A DNA stretch of 64,000 nt from Cannabis sativa (GCF_029168945.1 NC_083609.1:22813501-22877500), one strand, 5' to 3'. Positions 1-11,565 are shown, numbered from the stretch's first letter. Notes: a model not told the origin generated them from the letters alone. Numbers and translations are program-made.

Positions 1-1
1 T

Positions 2-3000
2 CACATAACAAATTCCTTGCAGGATATTCAAAATCTAAGGAAGCCAGTGGCAAGTGAGCAAAGCATCTTATCTGGAAACAAGATGGGCTCACATGTGGAA
101 GCTATTGGAACATGCAATTTAGTTTTAAGTAATGGTTTTATTTTAAAGTTAGAAAAGACCTTTTATGTACCAAGTTTCTCTAGAAACTTGATTTCAGTTT
201 CAAGACTTATACCCTTTGGTTTTTCCTTTACATTTTCAGACAAATATTTCAATTTATATTATAAATCTGAATGTGTTGGAAATGGTATTTTGTCTGATGG
301 TCTTTACTGCCTTAATTTACAAAATAATACCACTAATAATGTTATGCATGTTCACGCTGGCACTAAAAGATGTGTTATGAAAGAGGATTCCTGTACATTG
401 TGGCACTGGAGATTGGGACATATCTCCATTGATAGAATTAAAAGGTTGGTAAAAGATGGGGTACTCAATACCTTAGATTTTACTGACTTTGATACTTGTG
501 TGGATTGCATTAAGGGAAAGCAAACCTCCAAGTCTGTCAAAACTGGTGTCCATAGGAGTTCTGAAATATTAGAAATCATTCATACTGATATATGTAGTCC
601 AGATATGGAGTCACATGGTCAGAAATACTTCATCTCATTCATAGATGATTACTCACGCTACATGTATATCTACTTACTTCATAATAAAAGTGAAGCATTA
701 GATGTCTTTAAGATATTTAAAGCTGAAGTAGAGAAACAATGCAACAAGCAAATTAAGATAGTGAGATCAGATAGAGGAGGTGAGTATTATGGTAGATACA
801 CAGAAGATGGACAAGCACCTGGTGCATTTGCGAAGTTTCTTGAAGAAAATGGGATTGTTGCCCATTACACCTTGCCCGGTACACCCGAGCAAAATGGTGT
901 TGCAGAAAGAAGAAACCGAACATTAATGGACATGGTGCGGAGTATGCTTAGTAGCAACTCTAACCTTCCTAAATCCTTGTGGACTGAAGCATTAAAGACA
1001 TCCGTGTACATATTAAACCGAGTTCCAACAAAGGCAGTCTCAAAAACTCCTTTTGAATTATGGAAAGGTTGGAAACCAAGTTTGAATCATGTACGCATTT
1101 GGGGATGTCCATCTGAAGTCAGAATATATAATCCACAAGAGAAGAAATTGGACCCGAGGACCATAAGCGGATTCTTTATAGGGTACGCTGAAAAGTCTAA
1201 AGGTTACAAGTTTTATTGTCCATCTCATAGCACAAGAATTGTGGAATCAAGGAATGCAAAATTTCTTGAGAATGCCTTGATCAGTGGGAGTGATCAATCA
1301 AAGGACTTAGGTCCTGAGAAAGATCCTTCAGAACCTTCCACTTCAAAAGCAAGATTGATAATGGTTAACACTCCTGTAGTTCAAACGAATGTTGAACAAC
1401 CATTACCAATCACTGAAGATCCACAAGTTGGTAATGATAATCCAGTAGATCAAAATGTTCAAGAGTTGCCTGCAACTGTTGAACAACCTGCTGAACCTGC
1501 TGCTGCTCCACAAGAGCCTGTTGGTGAAGTCTTAAGAAGATCTACTAGACCTATCAAACCAAGGATTTATAAAGACTATGTTGTGTATTTATTAGAATCT
1601 GATATTGGAATTGGAAATGATCCAGAAACGTTTTTACAAGCTATGAACAGTAGAGAATCAAAATTGTGGTACAATGCTATGGATGATGAAATGAATTCTA
1701 TGAGGTGCAACAGAGTCTGGGAACTTGTAAAGTTGCCTAATGGGGCGAGAGCCATTGGCTGTAAATGGGTCTATAAAACTAAGAAAGACTCATTAGGCAA
1801 CACTGAGAGGTACAAAGCGAGACTTGTTGCTAAAGGATTCACTCAAGAGGAAGGAATTGACTATACAGAGACTTTTTCTCCTGTATCAAAGAAAGATTCC
1901 CTGAGAGTCATCTTGGCATTAGTTGCTCATTTTGATTTAGAGCTGGAGCAGATGGATGTAAAAAACTGCTTTTCTGAATGGTGATCTAGAGGAGGAGGTA
2001 TACATGAAACAACCAGAAGGATTCTCCTCTAGTGAAGGTCAGGATTTGGTATGCAAGCTCAAGAAGTCCATCTATGGATTAAAACAAGCATCCCGTCAAT
2101 GGTATTTAAAATTTCATGATGTCATCTCTTCCTTTGGATTTGAAGAGAATGTCATGGATCAATGCATATACCTGAAGGAAAGTGGGAGTAAGATCTGTTT
2201 TCTTGTTTTATATGTGGACGATATTCTTCTTGCATCCAATGATAAAGGGTTGCTACGTGAAGTAAAACAATTTCTTTCAAAGAACTTTGAGATGAAAGAC
2301 ATGGGTGAAGCATCCTATGTCATAGGCATTAAGATTCATAGAGATAGATACCGAGGTATCTTAGGTTTATCTCAAGAAGCCTACATCAACAGAGTTTTAG
2401 AAAGGTTTCATATGAAAGATTGTTCACCGAGCGTTGCTCCAATTATGAAGGGTGATAAATTAAATTTGAGCCAGTGCCCAAAGAATGATTTTGAAAGAGA
2501 ACAAATGAAGAACATTCCTTATGCTTCTGCTGTCGGAAGCCTAATGTATGCTCAGGTGTGCACAAGACCCGACATTGCTTATTCTGTCGGAATGTTAGGA
2601 AGATTTCAGAGTAACCCGGGGATAGACCACTGGAAAGCTGCAAAGAAAGTAATGAGGTATCTTCAGGGTACTAAGGATTACAAACTGATGTTCAAACGAA
2701 CTGACAATCTAGAAGTAGTTGGCTACTCAGACTCAGATTTCGCTGGTTGCACTGATTCATGTAAATCTACATCTGGTTACGTGTTTATGTTTGCTGGTGG
2801 AGGCTGTGTCTTGGAGGAGTAACAAACAAACCTTGACTGCTACTTCTACTATGGAGGCTGAGTTCGTTTCTTGCTTTGAGGCTACATCACATGGTGTATG
2901 GCTAAAGAGTTTCATTTCAGGCCTTAGAGTGGTTGATTCCATTGCAAGGCCGCTAAAGATGTTCTGTGACAATTCAGCTGCTGTTTTCATGGCTAAGAAC

Positions 3001-3192
3001 AACAAAAGTGGAAGTCGAAGCAAGCACATCGACATTAAGTACTTAGCTATTAGAGAACGTGTTAAGGAAAATAAAGTGGTCATTCAACACATTAGCACTG
3101 AATTGATGATTGCCGATCCTATGACAAAAGGCTTGCCACCTCATAAATTCAAGGATCATGTAGAGAACATGGGACTTGGTTCCCTTATGTAA
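2..3192 (+). pseudogene. copia pol polyprotein (partial, two frameshifts)
   Basis: Polyprotein of a copia element, which would provide integration and reverse transcription in the cytoplasmic particle. The frame is already open at base 2, so the TTG at 17 is not a real start. The integrase zinc region is near 400-510 (WHWRLGH, then CVDCIKG). The integrase catalytic residues lie in HTDICSP, RSDRGGEY and PEQNGVAERRN. RT begins near 1740 (CKWVYKTK), with YVDDILLA near 2210. RNase H runs to the stop at 3190-3192 and includes KSTSGY, STMEAEF, CDNSAA and KHIDIKY. The frame shifts once in an A6 run near 1961-1966 and again at a GG near 2801-2804, each consistent with one extra base. Everything else reads as good copia protein, so these are either young mutations or homopolymer errors in the assembly. 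Confidence 0.92.
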
Positions 3193-3482
3193 TTTGTACA
3201 AATAAAGTTATTATTAATGAAACTCTTATTTTTGATTTTCTCATATTTATGCGCATCTTAATTTTACATTTGAGAAAAATTTCAGAGGACCTGAATAAAC
3301 ATAAGGTTTAGGGTTTATTCACTTAAGTACATTGCCACATAAAGTACATTGTTATATAATAAATGTATTGTAATACATGGAAGATAATACTCGATTCATA
3401 ATGAGGACATGTCGCTATGATTCGTATGTTTATTATATAATGAGGAACGTTGGGTTTGAATATTTTAGTTTAAATGCTGACC
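3193..3482 (+). other. copia 3' untranslated region
   Basis: AT-rich sequence between the pol stop codon and the polypurine tract. It contains no coding potential. It has short repeats around ATGAGGACATG and ATGAGGAACGT with ATTATATAAT near 3350-3445, of the sort common upstream of copia polypurine tracts. Confidence 0.6.
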
Positions 3483-3493
3483 AAGTGGGAGAA
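3483..3493 (+). other. polypurine tract of the left copia element
   Basis: AAGTGGGAGAA lies directly before the 3' LTR. This is the typical copia plus-strand primer site. Confidence 0.8.
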
Positions 3494-4001
3494 TATTAGA
3501 ATATTTTATATATGGAAATTATTTTCTAATTAAGGAAATAATTTTCTATTTAAGGAAATAAATAAATAATTGATTTTCTGATAAATGAATATTTTATATT
3601 CATTGAATTTGGACAAAATCAATTATGTAATATTCTATATATGGTCAGATTTCTATATTCATTACCTGATTTGATTTCCTGAATTAATTGTCAAAATATT
3701 CTGACAATTAATGTGGCGCAGATACTGATGGAGTATCTCACCTATAAATATAGGGTCTCGGTCCCCGAGCTCCTCACTCATTCTGAATCCATTCAGCAAA
3801 TTCCATCTAAAGAGAGTTGAGAGAGCGAGGAAGCCCGAACTCCAATACCGAAGCTATCGCAGGGATTGAAGCTCAAAGATCAATGGCTGGAGGTACATCG
3901 ATCCTTTCATTGCATATATTATTGATATGATTAAAGTTTATTTTCCGCATTTCATATCATTGTATATGCTATATTACATACACTATATATATAGTCTAAC
4001 A
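3494..4001 (+). repeat. 3' LTR of the left copia element
   Basis: The LTR starts directly after the polypurine tract with TATTAGAAT (an expected TG start that has become TA) and ends with AGTCTAACA, a matching short terminal inverted repeat. A TATA box is inside it. The right end is inferred from that inverted match, because the other LTR is not in the window. Confidence 0.65.
3743..3750 (+). promoter_or_regulatory. TATA box in copia LTR
   Basis: TATAAATA sits about 250 bp inside the LTR, followed by a CT/GA-rich transcribed stretch. This is the expected place for the LTR promoter. Confidence 0.55.
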
Positions 4002-4199
4002 AAATAATCATAAGCGTAAACATGAAAAGTGTATGGAATCTTAAAACATTAATTAAAGGGAAAACACTCAACCTTAACATTTTCATCATTGTTTTCTCTA
4101 CTACAATCTCTATCATCTTTGTCTTGTTCATTATTTCCACCGCAGTCATTATCATCATTTATATTAAGCCCATGATAATCATCATCATGATTATCCTTT

Positions 4200-4380
4200 T
4201 CTTTAGACTCATGATCATATTCTTTTTCTTGTTGATCTTTTTCTTCTTCCTCTTCTCCTTCGGCATCTTCTTCTTTATTTGCTTCTTCTTCTTTATCTAC
4301 TTCTTCTTCTTCTTCTTCTGCTTCTTCTTCTTTATATGCTTCTTCTTCTTCCTTCTCCTCTTCTTCTTCTAAAACAATAT
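4200..4380 (+). repeat. TTC-rich low-complexity tract
   Basis: Imperfect TTC/CTT triplets on the plus strand. On the minus strand they give the Glu/Asp-rich segment of the DUF1985-type pseudogene, so this is probably a coding triplet repeat and not an independent locus. Confidence 0.7.
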
Positions 4381-4514
4381 TTTTCTCATGTCTTTGTTTA
4401 GTTCTCCTCTCATTAAAAAGAGTATCATTATGACAAGAAGGAGATTGGGACAAATCAACGGATGAATCCTATTGAACAATTAAAATATAAATTTAAATGG
4501 TGTGAACTAAAAAA

Positions 4515-4910
4515 AATAAAAATATGACATTAATATGCAATAGAGGTTGCTATTGGGGTCACTGGTAGGGTTGCTGCATATAAATATCATTTTCTTACAG
4601 ATGGTTTCTATAATGGTGGCTGAAAGGGTATCTATATGTCAACTAAGAAAATAAAAAAATATAAAGATACATAAAATATGCTATGAAGGTTGCTATTTGC
4701 ATAGTTATTAGGTTTGCTGCAAATAATGACTGTTATTTTATAACAGATGGTTTCTGTAAAAGTTGCTGAAAGGGTTACAAAAAAGGTATTTCTATGTGAA
4801 CTTAAAAAATAAAAAATATATAAAGATGCTATGAAGGTTGCTATTGGTGCCATTGTTAGGTTTGCTGCATATAATGATTGTCATTTTATTAGAGATGGTA
4901 TTTGTGATCC
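4515..4910 (-). repeat. three imperfect tandem repeats inside the pseudogene
   Basis: Three successive units of about 140-150 bp start near 4530, 4680 and 4815. Each contains (on the plus strand) GGTTGCTATT, then TAGG(G/T)TTGCTGCA, then AGATGGT(T/A)T. They lie between the acidic block and the next coding block of the pseudogene, most likely in an intron. Their role is unknown. Confidence 0.7.
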
Positions 4911-7320
4911 ATAATTATTTTTAAACAGGGGTTGCAATAATGGTTTTTCACAGGGATGTTTTTATTCTCAAATATGAAAATTATTAAAAATCTAATAAAA
5001 CAGCATATGAAGCAACATAAATTATATATTAAGACATACATGTTTTCTAGATTCATGGAAACTAATAAGCTAAAACAATGCCATATCAAAGCGAGAAAAT
5101 CCATCTTGGACAAAAGTCTTCAGCGAGCATACTTCAGAAACTATAGTCTTGTTACTTTCTTCTAGTCTTAATTGGGCTTGCATGATATTTAGCGACACTT
5201 GAGGAACAGAATATGGACAACCAGCAACAGACCTAGGAGGAATTTCCACAAAATCATCATCTCCATCATCAACATCTTGTGGGGGGTTGCTCCAGCTTGA
5301 GGATGATCAATATCTATCTGAGGCAAAGAATGTTTTTTTCCTTTAGGGAAAAATATATCCAGATTATATTTTACTCTCTCTTCAGAAGTTGGACATAAAT
5401 TTCTCAATTTCAACTAAAAATTTTAAAAAATAAAACAAAAAAAAAAAAATCAATATATATGTAAAATAATAAATAAAAATATAATAGTAAGAACATATTA
5501 TACAATGTAAAATACCTCATCCATTGGCAAAGATAGCATTATAGAAACATCCTCGAATCTAGGATTCAAATCACATTTCCACCTAACAATACGAGAAATT
5601 GAACCTTGATGCAAAGTGGCAAGACCACCGTTCATGTATGGGCAACACTCGTAGAACCAAACTTGAAATGCATATACAAACCCAAAATGCCTATAAAATG
5701 GCTTCCTAGAATGTGCTTTGGCTTCTTCCACCTTCTTCAAGTTAATCCTTGCCTTCAATTTTTTCATAAGGAAAATGAAACTTCTTGTCCCCAAGGAAAC
5801 TCTGAAAATGCACCACTATCCAATATATTTAAGTGTTCTTGTGACACATTATAACAAGGTTCTGAACGGAGCAAATTTTTTTAAGGAAATGCAGAAGTGT
5901 AATTTTAAGAGCATCCTCATCATTCTTCCATCTCTTTTCAACAAAACATTTACTCAATTGTTCCTTGGAGAACTTCAAATTATTAAAATATGTTGATTGA
6001 ATACCATTTTCATGTCGAACATATTTTAATTTATCCCTAGACCCCAAACATTGTAGACCCGCTACAAGGGCAAACTCTCCTCGGCCAAAACTTAGCTGCA
6101 TTCCATTGATCCCAATCTAAATCTCAACTGGATTGGGTTGTCGCAACTCTCTAAGGAGTGAATTGTGAATTAACTGATTTTGAATTGTGAATTGTTCCAA
6201 CGATGCAAACTGGCCAAAGCAAGAAGTAAAGAAATCTGGAAATTGTTTTGTTGAAAGAGTTTCCCGAATAGACCCAATGAATCTACCATCAATGCCTTCG
6301 TAAGTAATCCTGACGTTGCGATGTAGACTACGAGGAATGAGGAACGATGTACCCTACAAAAAAAAATTACACATAATAAACTAATAAATAATAATGTTAA
6401 AAACATTTAAAAAATGAAACAATAAAATAATAAAAGAGGCATAGCAAAAGAAAAATAAAAGTGTACCTCGCGAGGGGCAACTAACTGATCATTAATAGAT
6501 ACATGAGTCTTTTTGGCTTTTAGCAATCTGTGTGGAATTTGAGGGTCATTTCTTAGACCTTGTTTCAACTTGAGAACGACTAGAAGCTGAACAAGGGATG
6601 GTTCTTTTCTTAGACCTTGTCTCAATTAGAGAACAAACAGCAACTGTAACAAGAGGAGTGGATTCTAATGAAGGAGATCCTAACAAGAACCGTGTATGAA
6701 CCATTCTATTTTCTCACTTATGACCACCTGCAATAACAAGCAAAAAATATTTGAGTATGTTGGAATGCTGGAATACTAAAATAAAAACTTAAAAAGATTA
6801 CAGAGAGAATAAACCTCTATACTTTCTTCCAAAAAAGAGTGGAAATGAATTAGTAGGCTAAAACACTAATTTAAATAAGTAAAGAGAAATTTAGCAACCA
6901 TTTTCTATTTTCTAAAGTTCCCAGTGAGCTCTCACATTATGCCCCAGATATCCTCACCAAATATAATCAAAATAAATATCATACACATTCATGAAGCAAG
7001 TCAAGCTACCCAAGTATGCTCTCTAACTCAAATAGAGAAAACTAAAGTAGAAACAATACCAAATGACAACTTGAGCTCCCACATTATAATGAAACAACAA
7101 ATAATAATATATAAAGACAATTGGCTCAATTCTAGTCGCATTGCATTGACCCGAAATAACATAAAACTTAGAGAAAACTTAATACACATTGAAATGATCA
7201 CCAAACCAAAATAATTGCGCAGCTAGACAGAGAGAGAAAGAGGGAATTCAAATTTATGCACAATTGTAAAATGTTATGTACCATAAACCGATTATTACTT
7301 CAAACATGGAAGTGTATATT

Positions 7321-7440
7321 GTTGAGCTTTGTGCCCTAAATAAAACTCTATTTTAATATAATCTTTGCCATTCAGTTATAAATAAAGAAATAGAATTATT
7401 TTCATCACTTATTTAGTATGTCATTTGATTTTAAATTGTT
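7321..7440 (+). repeat. truncated copia-type LTR start
   Basis: Begins TGTTGAGCTTTGTGCCC and continues AAATAAAACT with AT-rich sequence. This resembles the first 100 bp or so of the LTRs at 23015 and 43192 (the latter read in reverse). The match fades after about 100 bp, so this is an old fragment. The copy in X' starts at 40938. Confidence 0.5.
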
Positions 7441-7450
7441 AATATGCGGT

Positions 7451-7772
7451 TCAAACCGCACCGCACCGCACCGCACATTATAAAAATAACAATTTTTATA
7501 TTTATTTTGGTCCAATATGTGAATGTCCAACCCAAAGCCGACTAATTATTGTATTATTGAAAAATATTTATTTTCAAGTCTTATGATATTTTTGACAAGT
7601 GTTGCTCAAATTTTGTTGTATGTATGATAGTTTAATTATTGGTGATAGTCCAAACTGCAAAAATCGCACCGTCCCGCATCATTTTTTGCGGTGCGATTTC
7701 TACAATTTTTTAGTTTTGCGGTGCGGGTGCAGTTTAAAAAATTGAAAAAACCGCATGTGCGGGTTGGTTTGA
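7451..7772. mobile_element. CCGCAC-rich inverted-repeat element (MITE-like)
   Basis: The left end is TCAAACCGCACCGCAC and the right end, read in reverse complement, is TCAAACCAACCCGCAC, giving imperfect terminal inverted repeats. In the middle AAATCGCACC pairs with GGTGCGATTT (near 7660-7702). Such sub-terminal CCGCAC motifs are typical of some plant hAT-derived MITEs. I saw no clear target duplication, so the class is inferred. Confidence 0.5.
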
Positions 7773-8092
7773 AAATATAAAGTTCTTTTTTGGCAATTTA
7801 GATGCCAAAATATTTTTTATTATGGTGCGATTTTTTGGCTATCATAAAACTGATTTTCTCACCTTAATTAAATGTTTATTGCTCTTTTCTATCATAAGAA
7901 AGATTCTATATTCAGCTATCATTTTCTTTGTTTGAAAACTTCTTGTAAGGGAAGAAATTTTCTTCTGGAAAGTCTACTTTTTATGGAAACTTTAACTTTT
8001 CTTATTTCTCCTTAATGAGTTCGATTGTGTCTTCATAAGATCAGATCAAACATACTGTTTTGGCAAGTATCAAGTCCAAATATGTAACACAT

Positions 8093-8187
8093 TTACAGTA
8101 CAGTGAGTCGAGCTCGTCTCATGGCGGTGAACTTTACATGTTAGGGCTAACCACATTCTTTAGGACCGTATTGCTCTGATACCATAT
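8093..8187 (-). other. orphan chromovirus leader with primer-binding site
   Basis: This stretch matches the leader of chromovirus A (27499-27592). It includes GCTCTGATACCA at 8173-8184, the reverse complement of the initiator-tRNA-Met primer site TGGTATCAGAGC, followed by a 3-base spacer and the LTR. It lies outside the LTR that ends chromovirus A. It must therefore be the stub of another, mostly deleted, internal region to the left. Confidence 0.75.
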
Positions 8188-10231
8188 TGTAACACCCCGA
8201 TTTCCCGAGATGTCACATAGGATAGTCCGTATAAAATAATTTAATAAGATAAAGACAATAAAATAATTCTTTATTGAAAAAAAATATCTAAGCATGAGAT
8301 CTCACTGTTTAAAACAAAATACTTTTAGTACCGTAAACCTAAATAAGAACTAGTTAAATCAAAATAACGGTTCCACAATGTTTAGCATTTAAAAACATTA
8401 AAAGCAAAATACTGGGCCAGCCCCCTAACATGCGGTCCACGCCTCGAGCTCTTCAATCTCACTACTTAGCCTTACCCTTACCTGCACACAGAGTACTCGT
8501 GAGCTAACGCCCAGTAAGAAGAGCTATGTAGGACATAACCCTCCTAACTAGTTACTTGACATAAGTTACTATTTAATATTAATCAACAGTAATTCACATT
8601 CCATAAATATATCCACAGCGCATGTTGTTCTCACATGCACAAATAAAGTCTCATATCGCACATTATACTCACATACGATAATCAACTATACGCTCATGTT
8701 GATCAAACATGAGGTAACCTGCCCTGCCTTGTGTTATTCTCACACTTGGCATCCAACAGGGCAATTAATTACCATAAGTTGTACTCACCCATGATAAAGT
8801 TATAACCTGCAAGTGATATGCTCACACAAGTAGCAAGACCCTAATATTATTCTCATGCTAACGATGCTCACAAAATATAAAGAAATCACAACACAATCAA
8901 ATTAAATAGCAAACCAACCCAAGTTGTATGCATAACATACACCTTGTGTACAGATGTCCACTCTTCTTACCTCAGTTGCTAAGACCACACTCGCTACCTC
9001 GAGCACCTCAACGAATTTCTTTGTTGAGAACAAGATCCTAAACATTCATTAACACAACAATACACTCAAAATACATTCAAGTATGAATCTCTAAACCCAT
9101 ACAGAAACTTACGTAAAAATACGTAACACATAGGTCCATTTCACTTGCATGACACACCATACATAAGCATTTATTATTTTGATTCACACAAACATATTGC
9201 ATGGACTCAAACACACATTCTTAACGTAAAACATGAATTCATACAACACCTTTTCACGTAAAATTTACTAAAATACTATTTATTCTCATTAAAACCCAAA
9301 TAAATAGTTAATTAATCACCAATAATTATAATAAATACCTACAACAACTAATAAATAATAAAACCTATTCCTTTTGATATCATAGGCAGTAAATGGTATT
9401 ACAAAAATACATTTTACTATTTTAACAACACTTATCCATTTTTCATAATTAACTTAAGCATTAATTAAGTAAATTCATGAAAAATACCAAAATTGTTTAA
9501 AAACCGAATCTAACTCTTCTAACACAGTTTATAATCTGTACTAAGTCATAAATAATTTTCTTTGAATTTTCTAAGCAACGTAGGTATTTTTCATAATTAA
9601 AATAAGAAATAACATCAATAATTTATGAAAAATACATAATCGCCTAAAAAATTCAATCTACCAATTTTATAACAGTTTATATATCATAGCCCATCATATA
9701 AAATAAATCTAGATTTTTCTGAGCACCCTAAGTATTTTTCATAATTAATTTATGAAATAAACTAATTAATTCATAATAATTCCAAATAAATTCAAAAAAT
9801 TATGAAACTTCACCAAGCACCTTAGAATAAAATAAGGAATCAAAATATACAAAAATATCTAAGAAAAACATCTCAGAAACGGTCAGAACGTGGTCGCCGG
9901 CTTTCTCGTCGGTTTCGTCGCCGGTAAAGTGTAACTTTGTCTCCGATTGCTCTTGAAGCATCCTTTCGATTGGGGAACACAGTGCTCAGGACCTCAAAAT
10001 GATCAAGAAAAGAGGTCCGAGAAGGCAGATCGGAGTCGTCTCCTTCGTTGGCGGTGTACCGTCTTTAATGGAGTCAAAATATTAGTTTTTCGTTTTGGAC
10101 GTTAAAGCTTCATTTTCTTACGTCAACAACAATCCTTAGGGTCCGATGCACTCATATATAACCTCCCTTGATCTAACAACAAGCTTAAACACGTTCGAAT
10201 TCGAGTCCATTTCCAAGCCGCACCTTCGAAG

Positions 10232-10777
10232 TAGGGATGCACACGGGGCGGGGAATGAGCGGGGAGTGCTCTCCCCGTCCCCATCCCCGTTAAGGATTTT
10301 AATCCCCATCCACGCCCCATCCTCGCTTATTCCCCATCGGGGACGGGGCGGGAAATCCCCTAATGGAGCGGGGACGGGGCGGGGAATCCCTATTGTAAAA
10401 ATAAAATTTATTTTAAAAATTTAAATGTCTAAAATTAATAAATTACATGAAAGATAAAATATAACATATTATTTACTATTCAATATAGTAATTATTATAC
10501 AAAGACACAACTTCAAAAATTGTAAAAATGATATTAATATACTAAAAAAATACAAACGCATATATGAAATATAAAATATTAATAAAAAAATAATTAATAA
10601 ATTAAACGGGTCCCCGTCGGGGCGGGGAGTGTCATCCCCGTCCCCGCCCCGTTTAACCTTCGGGGACAAAATTTGATCCCGTCCCGGCCCCGTTCCCCAT
10701 TTAGACGGGGAATCCTCGCCTCATTAGGGGCGGGTCCCCACGGAGCCCCATCCCCATGGGGAAAATGTGCATCCCTA
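10232..10777. mobile_element. hAT-type MITE with GC-rich repeats
   Basis: The ends are TAGGGATGCACA and, in reverse complement, TAGGGATGCACA. They are flanked by an exact 8-bp duplication CTTCGAAG (10224-10231 and 10778-10785). The related LTR at 56437-56446 has a single CTTCGAAG and no insert, which proves insertion. Inside, GGGGCGGGGA-type repeats near both ends flank an AT-rich core, and the two ends could fold together. An 8-bp duplication and these ends fit the hAT superfamily. There is no transposase. Confidence 0.9.
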
Positions 10778-10945
10778 CTTCGAAGCTTCAAAAATGGCGA
10801 ATCTCGAAACGAGGACCTCCGCCCCTTATACCACGTTAAAAAGCTTTCTTAGGTCGTATATAAGTGATCCCAAACCCCCACGTTCACCCAGGTTGCGGTC
10901 CGCTTGAAGAAACGAAATTTTTCGGTATCGTATACGCCGTATACG

Positions 10946-10949
<4 letters not shown>

Positions 10950-11002
<53 letters not shown>
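10950..11002. repeat. (CT)n microsatellite in LTR
   Basis: A pure CT run of about 53 bp. The same position in the related LTR at 56608-56755 has about 148 bp. Confidence 0.95.
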
Positions 11003-11005
<3 letters not shown>

Positions 11006-11159
11006 CGTTCTCTGTTTCTGGTGCACGAAAATAGAACTCAAACCTAATTTCTATCGTGTTTAAACCTAAGCAAAAGATTGCTTTGAACCGAAGTGGAACG
11101 ATTCTCATTCGACAAAAATCGGTGCTCTCCGAACCGTATATATTCGTATATACAGTTTT

Positions 11160-11258
11160 AAAAATAACATTAATAATATTAATAACAATAATAATAATAA
11201 TAATAACATTAATAATAATAAAAAAATAATAATAATTATTAAAATACTAATAATAACT

Positions 11259-11306
<48 letters not shown>

Positions 11307-11350
11307 TTAATAATAATTATAATAATATAATAATATAATAATATACCCAT
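11160..11350. repeat. AAT/TAA-rich microsatellite region in LTR
   Basis: Imperfect TAA/AAT triplets across about 190 bp. The matching stretch in the other LTR (56925-57085) is shorter. Confidence 0.85.
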
Positions 11351-11528
11351 CTAATAATATCGAGATATATATATTTTTTAGGCATTAAGCACATGCCAAT
11401 AATATCATATCATCACAAAAAAAAAAAAATCTCCTACATATTTAAATCCATAAATATGTAAAATAATAAAAATACTCTCAGCTAAATAAAATTATAAAAA
11501 TACCCTTTCGGAGTTAGCAGATATTACA

Positions 11529-11541
11529 CTTATCCCCCTCT
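11529..11541 (-). other. polypurine tract of chromovirus A
   Basis: Plus strand CTTATCCCCCTCT, i.e. AGAGGGGGATAAG in element orientation, directly before the LTR end at 11528. Confidence 0.8.
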
Positions 11542-11565
11542 AAAAGAAAATTTTGTCCCGAAATT

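Larger units (their letters stand above)
1..4001 (+). mobile_element. Ty1/copia LTR retrotransposon, 3' part
   Basis: The element enters from the left edge. Visible in order are the end of the protease region, the GAG-pre-integrase HHCC region, integrase, reverse transcriptase and RNase H, which is the copia order (integrase before RT). A polypurine tract and a 3' LTR follow. Gag, the protease active site and the 5' LTR lie outside the window, so neither insertion age nor target duplication can be judged here. The coding part is broken by two single-base shifts, so this copy is not autonomous as read. Confidence 0.93.
4049..6704 (-). pseudogene. decayed DUF1985-type gene with Glu-rich C-terminus
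   Basis: Read on the minus strand. A possible start ATG is at 6702-6704 (MVHTRFLLGSPS). The DUF1985-like region follows near 6360-5500, with FGRGEFALVAGLQCLG, RWKNDEDALKITLLHFL, KARINL and HFGFVYAFQVWFYE. DUF1985 proteins are plant proteins often linked to Ulp1-like proteases and to Mutator-like elements. The function is unknown and no protease part is visible. A further coding block lies at about 5413-5050, and a very acidic C-terminal block (runs of Glu, then Asp/Asn) ends at a stop at 4049. Damage includes an in-frame stop just before FGRGEF (near 6117), a frame change near 5800 and another near 5280. Intron borders are only guesses. The 5' end lies in block X and is duplicated at 27842. 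Confidence 0.7.
6668..8187. repeat. block X, first copy (upstream flank of the pseudogene)
   Basis: This stretch is nearly identical to three separated pieces further right (27842-28229, 40667-41333 and 53933-54397). Its left end falls inside the start of the DUF1985-type pseudogene. It continues through an AT-rich flank, an LTR fragment and an inverted-repeat element into chromovirus leader sequence. It is uninterrupted here, so it serves as the empty-site reference for the two large insertions in the second copy. No gene is seen in it apart from the pseudogene's 5' end. Confidence 0.9.
8188..11528 (-). repeat. 3' LTR of chromovirus A (3.3 kb)
   Basis: Plus-strand ends are TGTAACACCCCG and CAGATATTACA, so in element orientation it runs TGTAATATC to GGTGTTACA. 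It is bounded by a primer site on one side (8173-8184) and a polypurine tract on the other (11529-11541). It matches 54398-57256 along its length, except for a 546-bp MITE at 10232 present only here and a shorter CT tract. AT-rich sequence fills 8450-9880, with no coding signal. Confidence 0.88.

Noticed and set aside
1961..1984. Programmed frameshift in copia pol
   Set aside because: The shift is inside RT and not at a gag-pol border; an extra base in an A run is simpler.
4022..4372. Plus-strand ORF rich in Phe and Ile
   Set aside because: It is the reverse reading of the TTC-rich tract; the Glu-rich minus-strand reading has better context.
6924..7214. 96-codon plus-strand ORF in block X
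   Set aside because: Low-complexity AT-rich reading without domain; not kept as one frame in the second copy, where it is split by an insertion.
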